The notes beneath the pieces were generated by a model that was given only the letters and a program-made list of their open reading frames with translations, ran no database searches and had not been told where the DNA came from. From Adineta vaga (Eukaryota > Rotifera), in NCBI GenBank assembly GCA_021613535.1, contig CP075494.1, forward strand, positions 15,748,001 through 15,812,000: 64,000 nucleotides of DNA. Direction: 5' to 3'. Position numbers and translations under genes: made by a program. Shown piece by piece: positions 11,088-21,497 of this stretch. Positions within the stretch are counted from its first letter, which is position 1. The number at the start of each line of letters is the position of its first letter.

Positions 11088-12054
11088 ATGGTTGAAGTGA
11101 AATTATGTATTATAAAATTAGATGGTACCAGTGAATATCGTCGAATTGGTATTCCATTACTCACCGCTTCCACAGATGTTTTATCAATATTACGTGAAAA
11201 ACTTGCACAATTCTTTCCGGAATCGATGTCTCCTACTAGTGGAATTCATTTGGAATTTCAATATGAAGGTAAACAAAACGAGAAGAATTCGACGTATCTT
11301 TGTGTTAAATTCCCATTAAATCGTTTCTAGATGATATTCGTGGTCTTGTATTAGCAACAAAATCTGATGGAATCAATGAAGCTGCACGTGATCAAGCATC
11401 ACGTCAACAACTTCTACGAGTTTTTGTTAAATTTATCAAAGATGATGTTCCTTCGGTGAAATTCCTTCCACCAAAACATGTTGGTGTTATTTGTGATGGT
11501 TTGTTTTTTGTTTCTATTTTTAAAAAATTTCTTTCTTAATTATCGATTTAAATAGCATGTAATCGTTCGCCAATCATTGGTGTTCGTTATAAATGTCTCG
11601 AATGTTTTGATTATGATCTATGTGAATCATGTGCTGATCGACAATTAATTCATACTCATCATGTCATGGCAAAAATACGAACACCACATCAAGTATGTTT
11701 TTCGAAAATAAAGAAAAGAATTTATCCAATAATAGTTTTTTTATGTTAAAATAGATCGATGTTGTTCGTAAAATTTGTTCATTAACTCGACCCGATACAA
11801 ATAATTTACCGGAATTAATTGTTAATCAACCAACTGATATTCCTAAAGAGAAATATTATAATTCAAATGCAACACAAACATCAATCATCGAAGATATTGC
11901 TGATGATATGGAAATAATTCCATCTAATGTTATTCAAGATGATTTTGTTCAATTAGATATGAGTGAATGTAACGAACAACAACCAACAAAGGTTATTTTC
12001 ATCGATTTAAATCCTATTTATTTCTTTTTTCTTTTCTAGGTTATCGAACAGTGA
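11088..12054 (+). CDS. p62/sequestosome-like PB1 plus ZZ protein lacking a UBA, 245 aa
   Basis: Five exons: 11088-11268, 11331-11498, 11556-11692, 11755-11991, 12040-12054, all in frame. Residues about 1-90 resemble a PB1 domain (MVEVKLCIIKL start, an acidic stretch, FVKFIKDD). Residues about 110-160 form a ZZ zinc finger: HVGVICDACN, GVRYKCLECFDYDLCESC, then paired His. This order matches sequestosome-1 and NBR1, selective autophagy receptors. Near the C-terminus DDFVQLDMSE fits an LC3-interacting motif (aromatic-x-x-hydrophobic after acidic residues). No ubiquitin-binding UBA domain follows; the last exon codes only VIEQ. It may be a short adaptor that binds LC3 without ubiquitin, or the model misses distal exons. 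An acceptor-like TTTCTAG ends 22 bases before the ATG. Confidence 0.8.
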
Positions 12055-12924
12055 ATTCAGAATAAAATCAACAGTGCCAATGGACAGTTTTCCTCTATTT
12101 ATTTAGTCGCGATCTCTATATTTATCTTTTTGTAGTTTATTTTCCGAGTGACTTATTTGTTTTAATCAAGAGATGATATATCGTTAATCGTTTTTTCTTC
12201 TTCTTCTTCTTCTTCTTCTTCTATGTATATAACGTGTTTTCTTCTATTTACCGAAGTGCACATATATATCTGTAAATATTTTTCGATGTTCGATTGCACT
12301 GTTCGTGTCGAAATGTCATTCATACAAATAAATAAAGACTATATGACGAAATTCTATTCGTTACTGAATGAACTCAAAGGAAGAAACAACAAATTTCGAA
12401 AAGACAAAAAGAAGAGGTCATGTTTCTTGTCATGAACAACTTGAATATCTCCTATGAAAAAGGAAACTTATAGAAGTTAATTTGGATTATTCATCTCGGA
12501 AACAAAACAAATCCGGTCAAAGTGAATTCATTCTCTAAGTTTCCAACTCTATTTGTACTTATAATAAATATATAGAAGAGTAACGGTGAGGAATTAATTC
12601 TTCAGAAATTAAATATTACAAATAGACTTTTGTGTCTGAGAATGTCATAATCGACGATCAACATATGATGAAGAAATAACTAGTTTTTCTAATCAGATAA
12701 TGCTTGGAGGAGTCTACTTAGGACAATCTTTTACATTTCGTTGGAGAGAAAACAAAAAGTAAAATTGATTAGTCGTTTAGAATATAATATTTTTCTCATG
12801 ACAATTTAGACGCTGTGAAGTGTATGGAATATGTCAGGAATGTTATTTACAATAAATAATAGAACTGAGTAAGAAGAGGAAGTTCATATTTTCAAAAATC
12901 TGTTTCAGATTTTTTTTTTCTATA
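12055..12924. other. 3'-flanking and intergenic stretch with a TTC microsatellite
   Basis: Contains a (TTC)n run of roughly nine units at 12194-12222. A 70-codon frame over 12223-12435 has no coding character. Nothing else was recognised. Confidence 0.5.
12194..12222 (+). repeat. TTC trinucleotide microsatellite
   Basis: About nine uninterrupted TTC units downstream of the p62-like gene. Confidence 0.9.
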
Positions 12925-14073
12925 ATGGTAACACACAATCAACGTATGTCAATTATTCTTCAAAATATCGACATTTACAGTCAACGAGTACAATTTACCG
13001 ATGGTTTATGTTATCTATTGATTATTCTTGGATTTATTGGAAATATCTTTGGACTTTTGATATTTTCTTCATCTCGACAAACATGGCGTCAATCATCAAC
13101 TTATGTTTATTTGGCAAATTCAAGTTCGATTATTAATCTATTTTGTGCAACACGATATGCACTTATTTTACATTCAAGAACACGAATTTTTATCAATGAA
13201 TTAGTTCAATATCAATGGTTTGCTTGTAAATTGTATGAAATTTCCTTTTGTTTTCGTGTTATTTCTTCTTGGATAACACTTTTCTGGATGTTTGAACGAT
13301 TAACATGTATTTCTGAAAGCTTACGAACATTTTGTAATCGATGGAAAACAAGTCAATTGAAATTTCTTATTCCATGTATAATTCTTACTTTAATTCTAGT
13401 TTGTGTTCTCGGTCCTTCGGTTTATATGTATCAACCACAAATAATTGAGTATAGATTCTTTTCTATTTCATTACAAAATCAATCAATCAATTCTACACGA
13501 GATAAAATATCTTATCATTGTGGAATTAGTTTAAATGAATCTTTAAGATGGCAAAAATATTTTAATGATATGAATCTTGGTTTTAATCATCATACAATAC
13601 GTTGTTTTTTCTCGGAATTATTTCCCGCTGGAATTATTATTCTTTTTAATAGTTTTATTCTTTATTATATTGTTCAAACATCACGTCGTTTAAGTCAATC
13701 GAAACAACGAAGAAATGTTACATCATGGATGAATATTGTTTTAATTCTTCATTCTTGTCTTTTTCTTTCATCACTTTTATCACATATTGTTGGACATTTT
13801 CTTTCGGTTGATGCACATGAAACATGGTGGGTGTTATTATCAGTTTTAATGAGTTGTTCATTGAATTTTTATGTTTATTGTTTATCGGGAAGAGATTTTC
13901 GATTGAAAATTCTTTATTTAATTCGATTATTCTTCATTCGAATTATTTATCAAATACAAATTCGAAAACTAAAATGGAAAGAACGACAAGAGAATTTGAA
14001 AGAGAAGGATTACACTTTTGAATGTGAACTTATGGTAAGAAACAGTCAATTGATAAATCATTTGTATCAATAA
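12925..14073 (+). CDS. rhodopsin-type seven-helix GPCR, 382 aa
   Basis: Single-exon gene. Seven hydrophobic segments are visible: the first around residues 28-48 (LCYLLIILGFIGNIFGLLIF, with the conserved GN of helix 1), then helices 2-4 up to LIPCIILTLILVCVLGPSVYM, helix 5 FPAGIIILFNSFILYYIV, helix 6 IVLILHSCLFLSSLL and helix 7 ending NFYVYCLSG. The DRY box reads FERL and the NPxxY motif is NFYVY, typical of the large divergent bdelloid families. The C-terminal tail is basic. The ligand is unknown; peptide-like by family resemblance only. A TTTCAG acceptor ends at 12908, 16 bases before the ATG, consistent with trans-splicing. Confidence 0.85.
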   Translation: MVTHNQRMSIILQNIDIYSQRVQFTDGLCYLLIILGFIGNIFGLLIFSSSRQTWRQSSTYVYLANSSSIINLFCATRYALILHSRTRIFINELVQYQWFACKLYEISFCFRVISSWITLFWMFERLTCISESLRTFCNRWKTSQLKFLIPCIILTLILVCVLGPSVYMYQPQIIEYRFFSISLQNQSINSTRDKISYHCGISLNESLRWQKYFNDMNLGFNHHTIRCFFSELFPAGIIILFNSFILYYIVQTSRRLSQSKQRRNVTSWMNIVLILHSCLFLSSLLSHIVGHFLSVDAHETWWVLLSVLMSCSLNFYVYCLSGRDFRLKILYLIRLFFIRIIYQIQIRKLKWKERQENLKEKDYTFECELMVRNSQLINHLYQ

Positions 14074-14170
14074 ATTAAAAATTTGAATAAAATAAATGTT
14101 TATTGATAAAAGAACGCGTGAAAAAATATGTGTTAATTGAAAAATTAGGTCATATATGAATATTACAAGT

Positions 14171-15671
14171 TTAATCTTCATCTTCGTCATTTGGTGGAGG
14201 TATTAATTTCAATGGATGATCATGTCCTTTCTTTTCGCATTCTGCACATAAATCATAATTCTTACAAGTTTCACAATAATATCTTTGACCAATAACTGGA
14301 CATTTACTACATCCATCACAGGTAACATGTGACCATTCATATTCTTCAGGTGGTGGAGGAGGAACTTTTTCTCCTCGTGACCATGTTTTTAATGCTTCAA
14401 TACCTTTTGTTGAAACATCATCACGACCACGACGTGCCAATAAATTTCCATCTGCTGAGAGAATAATTAAGGATGGAATACCTTTAGAAGAACAAGAAAA
14501 CATATGAATGATATAGTTATAGGCGAAGAAAAACTAATTTACCAGAACATTGAAAATATGCTTTGAGTAATGCACCGGAATTTAATGGAACAGCAACCCA
14601 TGGCATTGTTTTTCGATATTCATTAAATGAATCTTCATCACGATCACTTGAAACAAAAACAATACGAAATGCTTTAGAATCTGTTTGTGCTTCTTTATAA
14701 AATTCGGCTAATTTCGGTGTAAAACTTCGACAAGGTGGACACCAATGAGCAGAAAAATAGAATCCTACACTTTTAACTCCATCTTCCCATAATGTTTTTG
14801 TTTCAACTTTCTCGTCATTATCTGGATTGAGTAAATATGGAACTGATTTACAAAGTTCTTCTAATGAATGATGTTTTTTCGGTATAAGATATTCAACAAG
14901 TGGATGTTCATGTTTATGATCAGTAAAACATGTTGAACATAGATCAATATCACATTCTCGATTCGGACATCCATGACGTGAACCAAGTAAAGGTTTCATA
15001 TAACATTGAGAACATGAAATATCTTTCCAAACATGTTCTCCTTCTTTTGCTTCACGTTTCCAATATAAACCTTTTCCTTTCGACCAATTAATTAAAGCAT
15101 TTTTCGATGCAGAACGTACTTCAGAAACTCCATCAGAAATGATCATTTCACCCGAGGGAGAAAGTACAACTAACGATGGAATACCTTCAACTTCAAATTT
15201 TTCTCCTAATGTTTGTGAACGATCTCGATCTAAATAAATTTGACATAGAAATTTTCTTTTCTTTCTAGAAAGCACTTCAATTTGAAGTGATTTCTTGATA
15301 GAAACAAAACATACCTGAGAATGGTAATGCTTTCCATGGCATTTCTTTAAAATATCCATCAAATGCTTCTTGATCTTCATCACATGAAACAAAAACAACA
15401 TCTAAATTATCTTTAATTTCATTATGAACTTCTCCGAAAAGTTTTGCTAATTCTGGTGTAAATTTTCGACATGGTGGACACCAATGAGCTCTATAGAATA
15501 GAAATCCTAGTTTAAATACCATTAGCTTCTCTTTTTGTCACCAACTTACGAGAAATACAAAGCAACATATTTGCCATTTAGTTTATCCGTTGAAATTTGA
15601 CTTGTTTCTTCACCTGATTCATTATGTTGAAGAAGATTTTCACCGAGTAATTCAGTAAAAGTTGTTGCCAT
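14171..15671 (-). CDS. nucleoredoxin-like protein: two thioredoxin and two ZZ zinc-finger modules, 431 aa
   Basis: Four exons on the minus strand: 15671-15550, 15490-15315, 15229-14543, 14481-14171 (1296 nt, in frame). Order: thioredoxin-like domain 1 with AHWCPPCRKFTPEL, a first ZZ-type finger (CSQCYMKPLLGSRHGC...CDIDLCSTC with HKHEHP), domain 2 with AHWCPPCRSFTPKL, and a second ZZ finger (CDGCSKCPVIGQRYYCETCKNYDLCAEC with HDHP) before an acidic tail. Both WCPPC sites match the nucleoredoxin/tryparedoxin active site, so disulfide oxidoreductase activity is likely; it has no signal peptide, implying cytosol or nucleus. Length is close to vertebrate NXN (435 aa), but a ZZ finger after each thioredoxin fold is unusual to my knowledge. 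Splice sites of exon 3 were chosen because they restore the conserved PFSDRDR block. Confidence 0.88.
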
Positions 15672-16315
15672 TTTTTTATCAAATAATTATGTGAAGTAAA
15701 CATCGTTGCAATATACCTCGTTTTATACGGCAAAGAAAAATGGAAAAGGGGGTGCCATCGATTGCTACATCATTGTGAAAGAAACGTATGTAACCAAGTT
15801 GTGCTTGTTTTTTTGCTTTTTATGACTAATGGTTTATTCATTCGTTTCTTTTCTTTTCTCTTTATAGTCATATGGTATAAACATCGATGTTTTTCTCTTC
15901 TACAAATATTCATAAACTTATTACTGAATATGGGAAAAGAAATGTGTCATTGTTGAATCACTCGTGTGTATCGAGGGTTATTAATAAATATGAATAAGAT
16001 CGAGTAATGATAAAGAAAACAGATGAAAGAAACTTCGCGAAAGATATTTTATGATGAAATATTATTGTGTATTCATGTTTTTCGATAAGATTTCAATATA
16101 TTGGTATGAAATAATTATGCAATATTTAAACATATGATTAATCAAAACAAGAAGTGAAGATTAGTTTTATCAAACTAAATCGATGATATTTAATTTTGCC
16201 AATACTAATAATTTAATCTTTTGAAATCATATTAAATATTTTCTAAAAAACAGAGAACTTACCTTTGGTGCTAATGTATATATAAACTGAGAAATTTCTA
16301 TAAATTTGTAAAAGA
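15672..16315. other. intergenic stretch, divergent promoter region
   Basis: Lies between the 5' end of the nucleoredoxin gene and the protease array. No gene or repeat was recognised. Confidence 0.5.
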
Positions 16316-16960
16316 ATGAATATATTTGTAAAAACCATTGTTATCTGTATATATATATATATATATATCGTAACTAATTCTGATGCAGTTTTATATAATT
16401 GTGATAAAGGAAATGACACATGTGGCTGTGGAGATGTTAATGTTGAATTAACTCCTTTGAATGAAGATGCAATTGAACATAGTTGGCCAATGATTGTTTT
16501 ACTTGATATTTTTTGATCAATATCAAGCTATCCGTGTATACGGGGTCAATTTTAAATAAGTATTTTATTTTAACATCTGCTTATTGTGTTCAATATTATC
16601 TTCCATCTTAAGTAGAAATCCTAGCTGGTATTCATTATCGAACAGATAAAAATATAACAACTCGTATTGGTAATCGAGTTTTTATTCATCCAAAATATCA
16701 AGATCATTCAAATGGATATGAAAATAATATTGCACTTTTAAAGTTACATGAACCATTGTCTTTTTTGTTGAATGATGGCAGAGGTAAATTAATTCTTCAT
16801 ATCAAGTTTCTATCCTTATCTTGTTTGTTTTTATTTAAATAGATCTATGTTATATAGTATGAAAAAGAAATCAAATGATTAATTTTACATTGAATTTTTC
16901 ATTATAGGTGATTTTGCTGGACCAATTTTACAATGGATCGATAATCGATGGGAACAGGTG
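16316..16960 (+). pseudogene. trypsin-like unit 1 of 4, dead
   Basis: Starts with a signal-peptide-like stretch whose core is a (TA)n microsatellite coding YIYIYIYI, then the Cys block TCGCGDVNVE that opens each unit. The frame breaks at 16514. Beyond it, in shifted frames, are recognisable S1-protease pieces: GSILNKYFILTSAYCVQ, a stop, then FIHPKYQDHSNGYENNIALLKL and GDFAGPILQW. All three catalytic residues are changed: His to Tyr (SAYC), Asp to Asn (NNIALL), Ser to Phe (GDFAG). With stops and shifts this cannot encode an active protease. Confidence 0.75.
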
Positions 16961-17019
16961 ATACTGTTGTAGAGATATAATAAAACGATTATACTTTTGT
17001 TAATATAGATTGGTATAAC

Positions 17020-17673
17020 AAATTATCCGCGACAAGAATTATTGTTGGTGAAAATGCAATTAGCAATAGTTGGTCAATGATTGTATCGATTCGTCAAAGA
17101 TCATTCGAACATAATACTAATGGAATACATGGCTGTGATGGTACAATTCTTAATGAATGGTATGTTCTTACTACAGCTTATTGTCTGGATATGATTTCAT
17201 TCGAACTTTATAATCAATCGATATTAAATCATACGAGTCGAACAATTGATCGAATTATTATTCATCCATTATGGAAACAAGGAAAACAATTTTCGAACGA
17301 TACAGCACTTATTCGTCTATCTGAAGCACTAGATTTTCAAACAAATCCATACATTTCACGAACATGTCGTTCACCACAAATGAATTCAATCGAACAGATA
17401 TTTAATTATCCATTAAATGGTACACTTTTAATAGCTACTGGATGGGGTACAGCTAAGAATGGTACATCTGCGGAGATATTACAACAAGTTGGTATAACTT
17501 CTTATGCCACACCTTTTTGTGCTCTTCATGATTGGATAGAATCGATTATTAATCCAGATTATTCTTCTACATCATCAACAACAACACAGAAAATGACTAA
17601 ACAAACTTTGTCACCCATAACAATGAATAGCATGAGACCAAGTCTATGCGGATGTGGATATTTCATCGGATAG
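17020..17673 (+). pseudogene. trypsin-like unit 2 of 4, catalytic exon deleted
   Basis: An open frame with the zymogen cleavage site intact (TRIIVGENA), then HGCDGTILNEWYVLTTAYC with the catalytic His replaced by Tyr, and SNDTALIRL with the Asp kept. After SYATPFCA the sequence jumps to LHDWIESIINPDYSS, the usual C-terminal end of this fold, so the segment with the GDSGG serine has been deleted inside the unit. A Ser/Thr-rich linker then runs into LCGCGY, the opening of unit 3, in the same frame. That read-through is evidence that the units were once one multi-protease polypeptide. Confidence 0.75.
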
Positions 17674-18390
17674 CGTTACTAGTACTGATGCAGATCTATC
17701 TAGTTGGACAACGATTGTCTCCATTCGTTTTAACGATATCATACAACATTCATGTGCTATGGTACCATTCTTTCTAATCGATATATTCTAACTGCTGCAA
17801 ATTGTATAGAAAATTAATCAATATGGAATATAACAGTTGTACTGGATGATTTTGTTCTATCGCCGATGCCGTTTGAAAGATTTTATATCGATCGAATTCA
17901 TTAACATCCACGATATCGAAAATATGGAAATTATTTTGAAAATGATATTGTACTTTTACATTTAACCAAATCGATGAATGTTAAAGAATTCTGATTTGAG
18001 AGGTTTCACTTGTATACCAAAGATGAATTCTCAAATGAATATATCACAATATCCATCAAGTAAATCAAAGTTAGCTATTGTTGGATGGGAAATTACAAAA
18101 GATAATCGAACTTATCTATCAAATATTTTTCAACAACTTGAAATCTCTATGATTGATATTAACGATTCTTTCTGTTCAAATTTCAATATAGATTCAAATA
18201 AACAATTCTGTGCTGGATTCAATCATCAAATTATTGGTATATATTTATTCTTTTTCCCTTTTACTTACAGATTCTTGTCGTCGTATGTAAAACGAAACTA
18301 ATCTCATAGTTAACACTTTATACGTATTGTATAGGTGGCGCTGGCGGATCAGTATTTCAATGGATGAATGGCTATTGGGATTAGGTAAAA
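17645..18390 (+). pseudogene. trypsin-like unit 3 of 4, dead
   Basis: The opening Cys block follows the linker of unit 2, then frameshifts. Pieces seen: ILSNRYILTAANCIEN followed by a stop (His changed to Asn), FENDIVLLHL with Asp kept, KLAIVGWEITKDN, NKQFCAGFNHQ, and after an intron GGAGGSVFQWMNGYW, where the catalytic Ser is Ala. Several stops interrupt it. Fragments lie in at least two frames. Confidence 0.75.
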
Positions 18391-18533
18391 TATTCAAAAA
18401 TACGTATGTACAGTTTCAGCAAACCGTTCATACTATCACCTACATTCTCGTGCATTCCTTTTTGAAAAGAAATGAATCAATATTTAACCCTTCCTTTCAG
18501 AAAAGGGAATATTCGTCTTGCATATTATTATGA

Positions 18534-19661
18534 TTGGATATACAATCTATACTTAATTATGATGATGAGAAAATAACAAGTTTAACAAGAATTGAACCAA
18601 CAAAAATTACATTCATTTATCAATGTAATCAAAAAAATATGAGCTGCGGTTGTGGTTATTCGAATGTTGAAGCGATCTCAATATTAGGTATGACTGAAAG
18701 TATCAATGCAATTGAAGGAAGTTGGCCAACGCTCGTTTCTCTTCGAATAATGAATAATAGTAAACATATTTGTAGTGGAACTTTATTATCAAATTCTTAT
18801 ATACTGATAGTTGCTCATTGTGTTCAAACATTTTCAAAAATAAATCCAGGTGATCTGACTACTGTTGCAGGAATTACAAATCAATCAGATCTAACTGCTG
18901 GCCATATACTTTATATTCGTCGAATTTATTTCTATTCAAATTATACAAATAGATTTCAAAATGATATTGCAATATTAGAAGTTGATTATCCATTATTAAT
19001 AGATTTTATTCCATTGTTAAGTCGAACATGTATTCCTCAGAATCATTCAATTCATCAATTGATGAGGATCGGATGGAAAACAGTTAAAAATGAACAATAT
19101 ATTGAATCGGAATTGTTACAGCAAACAAAAGTCTTTCTCATAGATAAACATCATCCCAATTGTTCGAATTTCATTTATGATTTTGACAAACAATTTTGTG
19201 CGTAAACACATCAAGTTCATGCAGGTCAGTTATTGAAATGTTGATACTTGAAGTTAAACTGAGATCTTTTCTTTTACGTTAGATTCTTGTCAAGGTAAAA
19301 AAACAAATTACCTTTATTTTATTGTCTCATATATAAAATATTCTTTTCAGGAGATTCTGGTAGTTCAATATTTCAATGGACTGGACAATATTGGAATCAA
19401 ATTGGTATCATTTCGAGTGCTTTTACTTGTAATAATATAGGTAGTACAAATGTTTATACTCGTTTATCATCTTATCGAACATGGATGGATGAAATTGTTA
19501 GTAAAATTGGTGAATATATTGAACCAGTATATCCGATGACATCAAAGATTAGTACTACTATGATTATTCCAATGAGTACAATAATATCAAGTAGTTCTGG
19601 ATGGATCAATAATATGAATATGAAAATATTTATTTTCATTATTCTTTTCACATTTTTTTGA
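18534..19661 (+). pseudogene. trypsin-like unit 4 of 4, triad intact but one nonsense codon
   Basis: The best preserved unit. MSCGCGYSNVE opens it; IVAHCVQ (His), QNDIAILEV (Asp) and GDSGSSIFQW (Ser) give a full catalytic triad. Exons end near 19224, with a small one at about 19283-19294 coding DSCQ and the last from about 19351. A TAA at 19203-19205 sits where the family has Gly after FCA, cutting the protein before the Ser exon. The tail (YRTWMDEIVSKIG, Ser/Thr-rich stretch, then KIFIFIILFTFF) looks like a membrane or GPI anchor. Without that one codon it would read through; stop-codon readthrough or an assembly error cannot be excluded. Confidence 0.7.
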
Positions 19662-20336
19662 CATAATACGAAATTAAATCAAGATTTTTTTCAAGAACAA
19701 TCTCAATAAAATGAATAAAATATTTTCCCTTGATTCGATGGTTGCCGTATACATAATTTACTTATATATTAAAGTAAAGTATTTTCACACAGATTATGTC
19801 GTACGTCGTACGACATTCAATGATTCACTCCATCCATTCTTTTCCGATAAGAAATGGCGCATTTGCTTTTATCAAAATAGATTTAGACATTTGAGTTATA
19901 AAATATATGATATCGAATACATAAAGATAAGATGTACTCAGATTGATTTCTCGCTTTAATCTTAATAAAGTTTTCTATTGAGTTTAGTGACGTAATTATA
20001 GTTCATAAAAAGTAATCATACTACTTCAATTAGTTCTCCAATTTATTCTATTTCCAAGAGAATTCAAGTAAAAAGTCATCTTTATTTCTCGTATTACAGG
20101 GTATTCAACACAGTTCATCAAAAGCAAATCACAAATTAATTTTTTTCAGAAATAAAACAGATTTCCTGACACCTTTATTATTGTTGTAATATAGAGTACA
20201 AGAAATAATTACAAGACTACTCCCAAAACCATCTATCAAAGAAACTGTAAATTAACACTAATACATTTCTACGAAAAAATCCACAAGCATCATGAAGATG
20301 CTCTTATAAACATGAACTTGGGTGCACTTGTATCTT
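19662..20336. other. intergenic stretch with a 21-bp palindrome
   Basis: No gene. Contains the palindrome at 19796-19816 (10-bp arms ATGTCGTACG/CGTACGACAT around one T), and the likely 3' UTR and AATAAA signal (20179-20174, minus strand) of the repeat-protein gene. Confidence 0.6.
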
Positions 20337-21419
20337 TTACCAAGCTGGACGAGTCAATGGATTGACATAGTCATCGAATTGATGTGGAAGAGCTGGGCGG
20401 GTCAATGGATTGATATATTCATCGTCATGTTCAGCAGGAGCTGGACGAGTCAATGGATTGATGTAGTCGTCGAATTGATGTGGAAGAGCTGGGCGGGTCA
20501 ATGGATTGATATATTCATCGTCATGTTCAGCAGGAGCTGGACGAGTCAATGGATTGATGTAGTCGTCGAATTGATGTGGAAGAGCTGGGCGGGTCAATGG
20601 ATTGATATATTCATCGTCATGTTCAGCAGGAGCTGGGCGGGTCAATGGATTGATATATTCATCGTCATGTTCAGCAGGAGCTGGACGAGTCAATGGATTG
20701 ATGTAGTCGTCGAATTGATGTGGAAGAGCTGGACGAGTCAATGGATTGATATATTCATCGTCATGTTCAGCAGGAGCTGGACGAGTCAATGGATTGATGT
20801 AGTCGTCGAATTGATGTGGAAGAGCTGGGCGGGTCAATGGATTGATATATTCATCGTCATGTTCAGCAGGAGCTGGGCGGGTCAATGGATTGATATATTC
20901 ATCGTCATGTTCAGCAGGAGCTGGACGAGTCAATGGATTGATGTAGTCGTCGAATTGATGTGGAAGAGCTGGGCGGGTCAATGGATTGATATATTCATCG
21001 TCATGTTCAGCAGGAGCTGGACGAGTCAATGGATTGATGTAGTCGTCGAATTGATGTGGAAGAGCTGGGCGGGTCAATGGATTGATATATTCATCGTCAT
21101 GTTCAGCAGGAGCTGGACGAGTCAATGGATTGATGTAGTCGTCGAATTGATGTGGAAGAGCTGGACGAGTCAATGGATTGATATATTCATCGTCATGTTC
21201 AGCAGGAGCTGGACGAGTCAATGGATTGATGTAGTCGTCGAATTGATGTGGAAGAGCTGGGCGGGTCAATGGATTGATATATTCATCGTCATGTTCAGCA
21301 GGAGCTGGACGGGTCAATGGATTGACGTAGTCTTCGAATTGGTGTGGAAGAGCTGGTCGAGTTAATGGATTGCCCAAAGCATAACCAACGACAAGAAGAA
21401 GTATAATCTTGGCTTTCAT
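20337..21419 (-). CDS. secreted tandem-repeat protein: 21 copies of a 16-residue unit
   Basis: Single-exon 360-aa protein. Residues 1-16 are a signal peptide (MKAKIILLLVVGYALG). The rest is 21 repeats of 16 residues plus a final NPLTRPAW. Two unit types alternate: A, NPLTRPALPHQFDDYI, and B, NPLTRPAPAEHDDEYI; order A B repeated, with BB at units 10-11 and 15-16. There is no Cys and no dibasic processing site; each Arg precedes Pro, which blocks trypsin-like cleavage. Each unit has a Tyr beside acidic residues (FDDYI, DDEYI), a context favoured for Tyr sulfation. The DNA repeat is 48 bp (96-bp AB period), nearly identical between copies, so recent or homogenised. A TATA box lies about 70 bp upstream and a polyA signal about 160 bp downstream. 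Function unknown; a matrix, adhesive or gland product is a guess. Confidence 0.85.
   Translation of the reverse strand: MKAKIILLLVVGYALGNPLTRPALPHQFEDYVNPLTRPAPAEHDDEYINPLTRPALPHQFDDYINPLTRPAPAEHDDEYINPLTRPALPHQFDDYINPLTRPAPAEHDDEYINPLTRPALPHQFDDYINPLTRPAPAEHDDEYINPLTRPALPHQFDDYINPLTRPAPAEHDDEYINPLTRPAPAEHDDEYINPLTRPALPHQFDDYINPLTRPAPAEHDDEYINPLTRPALPHQFDDYINPLTRPAPAEHDDEYINPLTRPAPAEHDDEYINPLTRPALPHQFDDYINPLTRPAPAEHDDEYINPLTRPALPHQFDDYINPLTRPAPAEHDDEYINPLTRPALPHQFDDYVNPLTRPAW
20340..21375. repeat. 48-bp tandem repeat array (96-bp higher-order period)
   Basis: The DNA basis of the repeat protein: 21 units of 48 bp in two alternating types. Since 48 is a multiple of three, the opposite strand is also open throughout, which is a shadow and not a gene. 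Outer units carry the most substitutions, inner ones are almost identical, as expected from unequal exchange. Confidence 0.95.
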
Positions 21420-21486
21420 TGTTCTTCTAGATTATATGTTGTAATTGATGATCGGCGAAAATAAATGTTTAAAAATCATTGACGTG

Positions 21487-21497
21487 TTTTTATATAT
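21487..21497 (-). promoter_or_regulatory. TATA box of the repeat-protein gene
   Basis: CATATATAAAA on the minus strand, about 70 bp before the ATG, leaving room for a start site near 21465-21460 and a short 5' leader. Confidence 0.65.

Noticed and set aside
13824-14190. Small frames at the 3' end of the GPCR on both strands
   Set aside because: Shadows of the GPCR tail and of the short gap to the nucleoredoxin gene.
20322-21365. 347-codon open frame on the plus strand through the repeat array
   Set aside because: It is the antisense shadow of a 48-bp repeat, open only because the unit length is a multiple of three; it has no signal peptide and a Trp/Met-rich composition unlike real proteins here.
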